Shown: piece by piece, positions 60,338 to 64,000 of the stretch
Layout: each line of letters begins with the position of its first letter
Numbering within the stretch: the first letter of the stretch is position 1
Assembly: GCF_017301735.1 (NCBI RefSeq)
Contig: NZ_CP071090.1
Span: 4,888,001 to 4,952,000 of the forward strand
Direction: 5' to 3'
DNA length: 64,000 nucleotides
DNA from: Pyxidicoccus parkwaysis
GTDB taxonomy: Bacteria; Myxococcota; Myxococcia; Myxococcales; Myxococcaceae
The notes under the pieces: model-generated
What the model saw: only the letters and a program-made list of their open reading frames with translations
Told to the model about the DNA's origin: nothing
Database searches by the model: none
Made by a program: the position numbers and the translations under genes

Positions 60338-61648
60338 ATGGGCCATTCACAGAAGAATCGCAGGGCCGCCGGGCTTGCCGTTGGGGTGTGCGCGCTGGCC
60401 CTCGTTCTGGGAGCGGTGGCGTTCGTCAGCACCGGCAAGAGTCCCCAGGCGGGTCCGCCCGAAGCCGTCGCGGAGGCGCAGGTCGACACCAGCAAGCGCG
60501 TCTTCATCTCCGGCACCCTGGTCAACCTGCGCGAAGCCGCGTCTCCCACCGCCACACCTGTCAAACAGGTTCCACTCGCCACCGAGTGCGCCGTCGAGGA
60601 GAAGGCCGCCTCGGGCTGGTGGCGCGTCCGCTGCGGTGACGTCCAGGGCTGGGCCGCGGCCGAGTTCCTCTCGTCCGAGAAGCCCACCGTCGAAGCCTTC
60701 CTTGCCGCCGCGGAGGACCTGAAGCGTCCCTTGAAGCAGCGGTTCGACGCGGCCCTGCGGGCGGTGACACTGGAGCCCACGCACGCTGCCGCCCGCGAGC
60801 GTTTCTGGCGCCTGTTCGTCGAGCAGGAGCGGGCATCCCTCGAGGAGCTCCTCGCGAAGCAGGACGCTCCCCTCCCGCAGCTCCACGCCACTGCCTCGTG
60901 CGAGGGCGAGGAGACCTCGGTGGAGAGCTGCCTGATGAGCGTGTTGGAGAATGGGGCCAGGATGGCCGAGTGGTACCGCTTCGACTTCGCGCCCCAGGAG
61001 CAGACACCCCGGCGCCTGTTCGTGAGCGTCATGCTGGAGAAGCCCATCCCGCAGATTGAGTCACCTCACTTCTGGGTTCGAGCGGGAACGTTCGGCGGTG
61101 ATGCGCAGAACCTCGATGTGCAGGTCCTCGCGGCCAGCCGCTATGTGCCTTCCGACGCGATGAGACTGGCCCTGGAGCCCGAGAAGCCTTCGAACGAAAA
61201 GCTGCCACTCTTCTCGAAGCAGCTCGAAGGCGTCCTCTCCGAGGAGGCGTTGCAGTTGCTCCGTCCGCTCGTGGGTGAGTGGACCCAGCTGGAGCGGCAC
61301 GATGGGAAACTGTCCATCGTCGAGTACTGTGACTCGCAGGTGGTGACGATCAGCCTGAAGGTGGGCGAGAGCAGCGCCCACGTCCACATCGAGGGCGGCC
61401 AGGACGAGGACGACTTCGAGGTGATGGGGGTGCAGGGCGCGAAGGATGGCTCGGTCGTGCTGAAGCGATGGACCGGAGAGACGCTGAAGTACACGCTCCC
61501 ACGAGCCGACAAGCGCGTGTCGGGGTGGGTGTACTCCGCGTGGGAGTCGATCAACGGCTCGTTCGTGCACGCCACGAACAAGAAGGACTTCCCCGTCGTC
61601 GCCCCCACCGAGGAAGAGTGCAAGGAGTTTTTCGACGGCCCTCAATAG
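60338..61648 (+). CDS. Membrane-anchored protein with bacterial SH3 domain
   Basis: The 436-residue protein has one N-terminal membrane helix or uncleaved signal (AAGLAVGVCALALVLGAVAF) and an SH3b domain at about residues 50-110 (ISGTLVNLREAASPTATPVK, SGWWRVRCGDVQGWAAAEFL), which in bacteria commonly binds cell-wall peptides. A helical segment (LKQRFDAALRAVTLEPTHAA) and a 300-residue beta-rich region follow; the latter is not recognised. It is preceded by an intrinsic terminator and followed by a bidirectional hairpin, so it is monocistronic. The 3' end is partly duplicated at 63414-63497. Confidence 0.75.
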   Translation: MGHSQKNRRAAGLAVGVCALALVLGAVAFVSTGKSPQAGPPEAVAEAQVDTSKRVFISGTLVNLREAASPTATPVKQVPLATECAVEEKAASGWWRVRCGDVQGWAAAEFLSSEKPTVEAFLAAAEDLKRPLKQRFDAALRAVTLEPTHAAARERFWRLFVEQERASLEELLAKQDAPLPQLHATASCEGEETSVESCLMSVLENGARMAEWYRFDFAPQEQTPRRLFVSVMLEKPIPQIESPHFWVRAGTFGGDAQNLDVQVLAASRYVPSDAMRLALEPEKPSNEKLPLFSKQLEGVLSEEALQLLRPLVGEWTQLERHDGKLSIVEYCDSQVVTISLKVGESSAHVHIEGGQDEDDFEVMGVQGAKDGSVVLKRWTGETLKYTLPRADKRVSGWVYSAWESINGSFVHATNKKDFPVVAPTEEECKEFFDGPQ

Positions 61649-61691
61649 TGACGCTCGCCCCGGGCAGGCACCGTCGAGCGCCATCCGTGAG

Positions 61692-61713
61692 GGAGGCGCT
61701 CGCAAGCGCCTCC
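61692..61713. terminator. Bidirectional hairpin between convergent genes
   Basis: GGAGGCGCT and AGCGCCTCC form a perfect 9-bp stem with the tetraloop CGCA, midway between the stops at 61648 and 61726. Confidence 0.65.
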
Positions 61714-61725
61714 TTCGGCTCCAGA

Positions 61726-62661
61726 CTACTGAGCCAGGTTCGGGCGATAGGTGGCCAGGGTGCAGCGCATGCGCTGCACCTGCTCCGCACTGAAGCCCGT
61801 CATGCAGGCGTCGTCCGTCAGCTCCATGTAGTTCTGGATGGGGACCGGTACGCCGCCGCAGCTCGTGATTCCCGCGGTGCACCCCTTGTGCGAGGTGGCG
61901 TTGGGCGCGGTGTCGCAGATGCGGTCTCCGGTGGTGTAGCAGTCCGGCGCCGCGGCCGTGCCGCACCCCGAGTAGTACGTGTGGAACAGGCCCAGGTAGT
62001 GGCCCACCTCGTGGGTGACGGTCCGCCCGTTGTGGTACGGCGGGAAGGGCCCCACCCGTCCGAAGGCCAGCCAGTTGATGACCACCCGGTCCTGCGGCTG
62101 ACCCACGGCGCCCGTGGGCTCCGCGGGGAGGAAGGGCACGTACCCGCGCGAGCCGCCGGCGCTGTTGGTGTAGATGTTCACGTAGCGCGTCGTGTCCCAG
62201 GCGATGCTGGTCCAGTAGCTGCCCGTGTCCTGGTACCACGTCGTGTTGCAGTAGCGCCGGATGCCCGTGGTCGGGTTGCCCGAGGGGTCCACGGTGGCAA
62301 GGAAGAACTCAATCTTGCTATCCACCCCACCTCCCCCTGGAGTGCCGGCCAGCGCGCGGAAGTCCTCATTCAGGACCGCAATCTGGCTTTGGACCAGCGC
62401 ATCCGAGACATTGCCATTCGTGCACGCAGCGTCCGCGATGACATGGACCACCACGGGGATTCGCCGCACCGTCGTGGGCAGCCACTGCGGGCCGGGGACG
62501 GTCGAGTCCATGGAGCAGTCAGAGGCCGTGGGTGCGAACTTCGCCACCCAGGAAGGCGCGGGCTCCGGGGCGGAACAGCCGTTGGAGTCGAAGGGGTGGG
62601 ACGCTCCGGACAGGAGCGTCAGGGCGTGGCCGACAATCAGGTAACCTGGAATCATTTGCAC
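61726..62661 (-). CDS. Pappalysin-like M43 metalloprotease
   Basis: The 311-residue protein has HEVGHYLGLFHTY (HExxHxxGxxH zinc site, near residue 217) and the Met-turn QNYMELTDDACMTGFSAEQV, with RIPVVVHVIADAACTNGNVS and VNIYTNSAGGSRGYVPFLPA before it, all typical of M43 (pappalysin/ulilysin) proteases. The Cys pattern (CGTAAAPDCYTTGDRICDTA) fits the family's disulfide and calcium region. The N terminus (MQMIPGYLIVGHALTLLSGA from GTG 62661) is a weak signal peptide and no ribosome site is evident, so the true start is uncertain or the 5' end altered. Confidence 0.83.
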   Translation of the reverse strand: MQMIPGYLIVGHALTLLSGASHPFDSNGCSAPEPAPSWVAKFAPTASDCSMDSTVPGPQWLPTTVRRIPVVVHVIADAACTNGNVSDALVQSQIAVLNEDFRALAGTPGGGGVDSKIEFFLATVDPSGNPTTGIRRYCNTTWYQDTGSYWTSIAWDTTRYVNIYTNSAGGSRGYVPFLPAEPTGAVGQPQDRVVINWLAFGRVGPFPPYHNGRTVTHEVGHYLGLFHTYYSGCGTAAAPDCYTTGDRICDTAPNATSHKGCTAGITSCGGVPVPIQNYMELTDDACMTGFSAEQVQRMRCTLATYRPNLAQ

Positions 62662-62747
62662 TCATGATACCGAAATGCACCGTGGCCTCCAATGGGTGAT
62701 GCGGCTAGCGTGCAGTCGCCTTTCGCGAACATGGGGGTCGTCACGTC

Positions 62748-63356
62748 ATGCGAAGCTTCCGACGCGCTGTCTATCTTTGTGCGGCGATGGTCCTTCCTGC
62801 CTGTGGTGTGGAGGAGCCCACGGGTGGGCTGGAGGAGGTGCTCGAGGTCCGCGAGGCCGAGCTGGTCTCGGTGGTGTCCCGTGGGTGCATCTTCGAGCTC
62901 ACCTCGGTGGTCCGAGCGGGCACGGTGCCACCCATCCACGACATCCTCCTGAGCCGGGTGGCATCCAGCACGTGCGCGTGGCCCGCCGCCAGCATCGGGC
63001 TGGGCAGCTCCATCGTCGTCACTCCCAGCCTGTCCCTGGTGGCCAATGACCTGGGCGTGGCCGCGGGCTTCACGGTGAAGAACAGCTACAGCGGCAGCTC
63101 GCCCACGACGGTGGGAATCCGGCATGTGGACCCGGAGCTGATGACGGTGGCGCGGAGCGCCGGCTTCGCGGTGTACCTGGGAACCGGCAGCGTCTACCTG
63201 GACTATCTGGCCATCGCCGCGGACGGCACGACGCTCACCGCAGGTGGGACGAAGTCGGGCCGCATCGGCAACGAAACGGGCAGCGGTAGCAACTACATCG
63301 CCACGTTCCCGGACTTCTTCACCAGCACCACTCCTCCCACCATCGTCGCGTACTGA
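62748..63356 (+). CDS. Lipoprotein of unknown function (202 aa)
   Basis: A lipoprotein signal (FRRAVYLCAAMVLPAC) is followed by a short acidic segment (EEPTGGLEEVLEVREAE) and a beta-rich domain of about 150 residues with two cysteines (RGCIFELTSVVRAG, SSTCAWPAASIGLG) and hydroxyl-rich strands. It is divergent from the M43 protease, 86 bp away. I do not recognise the family. Confidence 0.7.
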   Translation: MRSFRRAVYLCAAMVLPACGVEEPTGGLEEVLEVREAELVSVVSRGCIFELTSVVRAGTVPPIHDILLSRVASSTCAWPAASIGLGSSIVVTPSLSLVANDLGVAAGFTVKNSYSGSSPTTVGIRHVDPELMTVARSAGFAVYLGTGSVYLDYLAIAADGTTLTAGGTKSGRIGNETGSGSNYIATFPDFFTSTTPPTIVAY

Positions 63357-63413
63357 GCGCTTCGCTCGGGCCCGCTGGAGAAAACAGTGGGGTGGACTTT
63401 GCCCTCCATGAAG

Positions 63414-63497
63414 GTGGACCGGAGGGATGCTGAAGTACACGGTCCCACGAGCCGCCCGCGCGTGTCGTGACGCTCACGCCGGGCGGGCACCGTCGAG
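63414..63497 (+). pseudogene. Scrap of the SH3b gene's 3' end
   Basis: The first part matches 61467-61522 (GACCGGAG..GCTGAAGTACAC) with several base changes. It then jumps, at CGCGTGTCG, to the stop-proximal and downstream sequence around 61648-61680 (TGACGCTC..GGGC..GGCACCGTCGAG). About 125 bp are missing between. The copy lies 58 bp after the lipoprotein stop. Confidence 0.75.
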
Positions 63498-63551
63498 TCC
63501 CGGCCGTGTTCTGGACAGCGGCCATCCGCCGGGGCAGATGTAGGCACACCG

Positions 63552-64000
63552 ATGGCCTCCCGTCCGCCCTCCGCGCGCGCCTCTTCTTCCGTCCGGACGC
63601 AGAAGACGAAGCAGCTCTCTTCCGGCGGCCGGCGCGTCGTTGGAAAGGCAAAGCGCTCCGGCACGGGCTGGGGTGGCTGGGCGCTCGGCGGGTGGCTGCT
63701 GCTCGTCCTCTGGCTCAGCGTGGAGTACGCGCGGCTGCCCGACGTGAGCACCCTGCGGACGCAGACTCCGCGCACCACCGCGCTCATGGCGCAGCGGGCC
63801 GAGGAGGCGAGTGAAGCGGGCAAGGAGCCCCGCGTGCGCCAGGTCTGGGTGTCCCTCGGCGCGGTGGCCCCGCACGTGGTGGACGCCGTGTTGGTCTCCG
63901 AGGACGCGCGCTTCTACCAGCACGAGGGCGTGGACTGGACCGAGGTGGAGAACGCCCTGGAGCAGTCGGTGCGCGAGGCCCGCCTGGGCCGCGGCGCCTC
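63552..64000 (+). CDS. mtgA: Monofunctional peptidoglycan transglycosylase, 3' end missing
   Basis: The ATG at 63552 starts a frame that stays open to the right edge (149 codons). It has a basic, Ser-rich cytoplasmic tail (SSSVRTQKTKQLSSGGRRVV), one membrane helix (WALGGWLLLVLWLSV), and the start of a GT51 domain with VSLGAVAPHVVDAVLVSEDA followed by RFYQHEGVDW, the conserved SEDxxFxxHxGxD motif containing the catalytic Glu. The spacing fits MtgA rather than the larger bifunctional PBPs, but the rest is outside the window. It polymerises lipid II into glycan strands at the inner membrane. Confidence 0.82.
   Translation, partial: MASRPPSARASSSVRTQKTKQLSSGGRRVVGKAKRSGTGWGGWALGGWLLLVLWLSVEYARLPDVSTLRTQTPRTTALMAQRAEEASEAGKEPRVRQVWVSLGAVAPHVVDAVLVSEDARFYQHEGVDWTEVENALEQSVREARLGRGA

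Overview
This window is GC-rich and has the look of a Cystobacterineae myxobacterium (Myxococcus, Corallococcus, Pyxidicoccus, Archangium type). It carries many short secreted lipoproteins with 'TAC', 'SAC' or 'GC' lipoboxes, Cys-rich outer-surface proteins, HAF repeats, a eukaryotic-type Ser/Thr kinase and several secreted metalloproteases, and GTG starts are common. The assignment is an inference from style, because no rRNA or other marker gene is present.

Layout. 1-9.5 kb: the tail of a PhoD-like phosphatase, a secreted protein, an astacin protease with a beta-trefoil tail, a rifampicin monooxygenase (rox) with a 19-bp palindrome upstream, an AraC regulator divergent from an NTF2-like lipoprotein, a Vgb-type propeller and a TsaA/TrmO-like protein. 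9.5-14.5 kb: a compact heme/iron uptake operon (TonB receptor, hmuT, hmuU, hmuV) with overlapping genes and a palindrome in front. 14.6-22.4 kb: small membrane proteins, a collagen-like secreted protein, a lipoprotein, a Na+/H+ antiporter, a SnoaL-like protein and a metzincin lipoprotein. 22.6-27.4 kb: a LodB-like flavoprotein next to a decayed LodA, a truncated MBL-fold gene, and a flavin monooxygenase divergent from a TetR regulator with a double operator. 27.5-39.5 kb: secreted and surface proteins, including a large apiosidase-like glycosidase and a 5'-nucleotidase, a tiny six-cysteine defensin-like peptide, and a METTL25-like methyltransferase. 39.7-45.3 kb: a four-gene minus-strand operon encoding a PLP decarboxylase, a GT-B-like protein and two tandem carrier-thioesterase proteins. 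45.5-49.4 kb: immunity-type remnants, an IS1182-family element, and a Crp/Fnr regulator convergent with a DUF4386 protein. 49.5-64 kb: a Ser/Thr kinase, a hemerythrin lipoprotein, a candidate transmembrane terpene cyclase, a HAF-repeat protein, a PQQ-type sugar dehydrogenase, two unusual SDRs, a GlxA-type regulator, an SH3b protein, an M43 protease and the start of mtgA.

The strongest leads for new biology are four. (1) A scorpion-toxin/defensin-like CS-alpha-beta peptide at 35397-35615. (2) The decarboxylase/GT/carrier-thioesterase operon, in which both carrier domains have lost the phosphopantetheine serine and both thioesterases carry Cys at the nucleophile site. (3) A rifamycin-type regulatory element in front of rox, outside Actinobacteria. 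(4) A recurring pattern of short duplicated gene scraps with internal deletions (7313-7501, 20383-20448, 56450-56634, 63414-63497). Together with the head-to-head truncation at about 24.99 kb and the IS remnant at 28.8 kb, these scraps suggest frequent short-range duplication and deletion in this accessory region.
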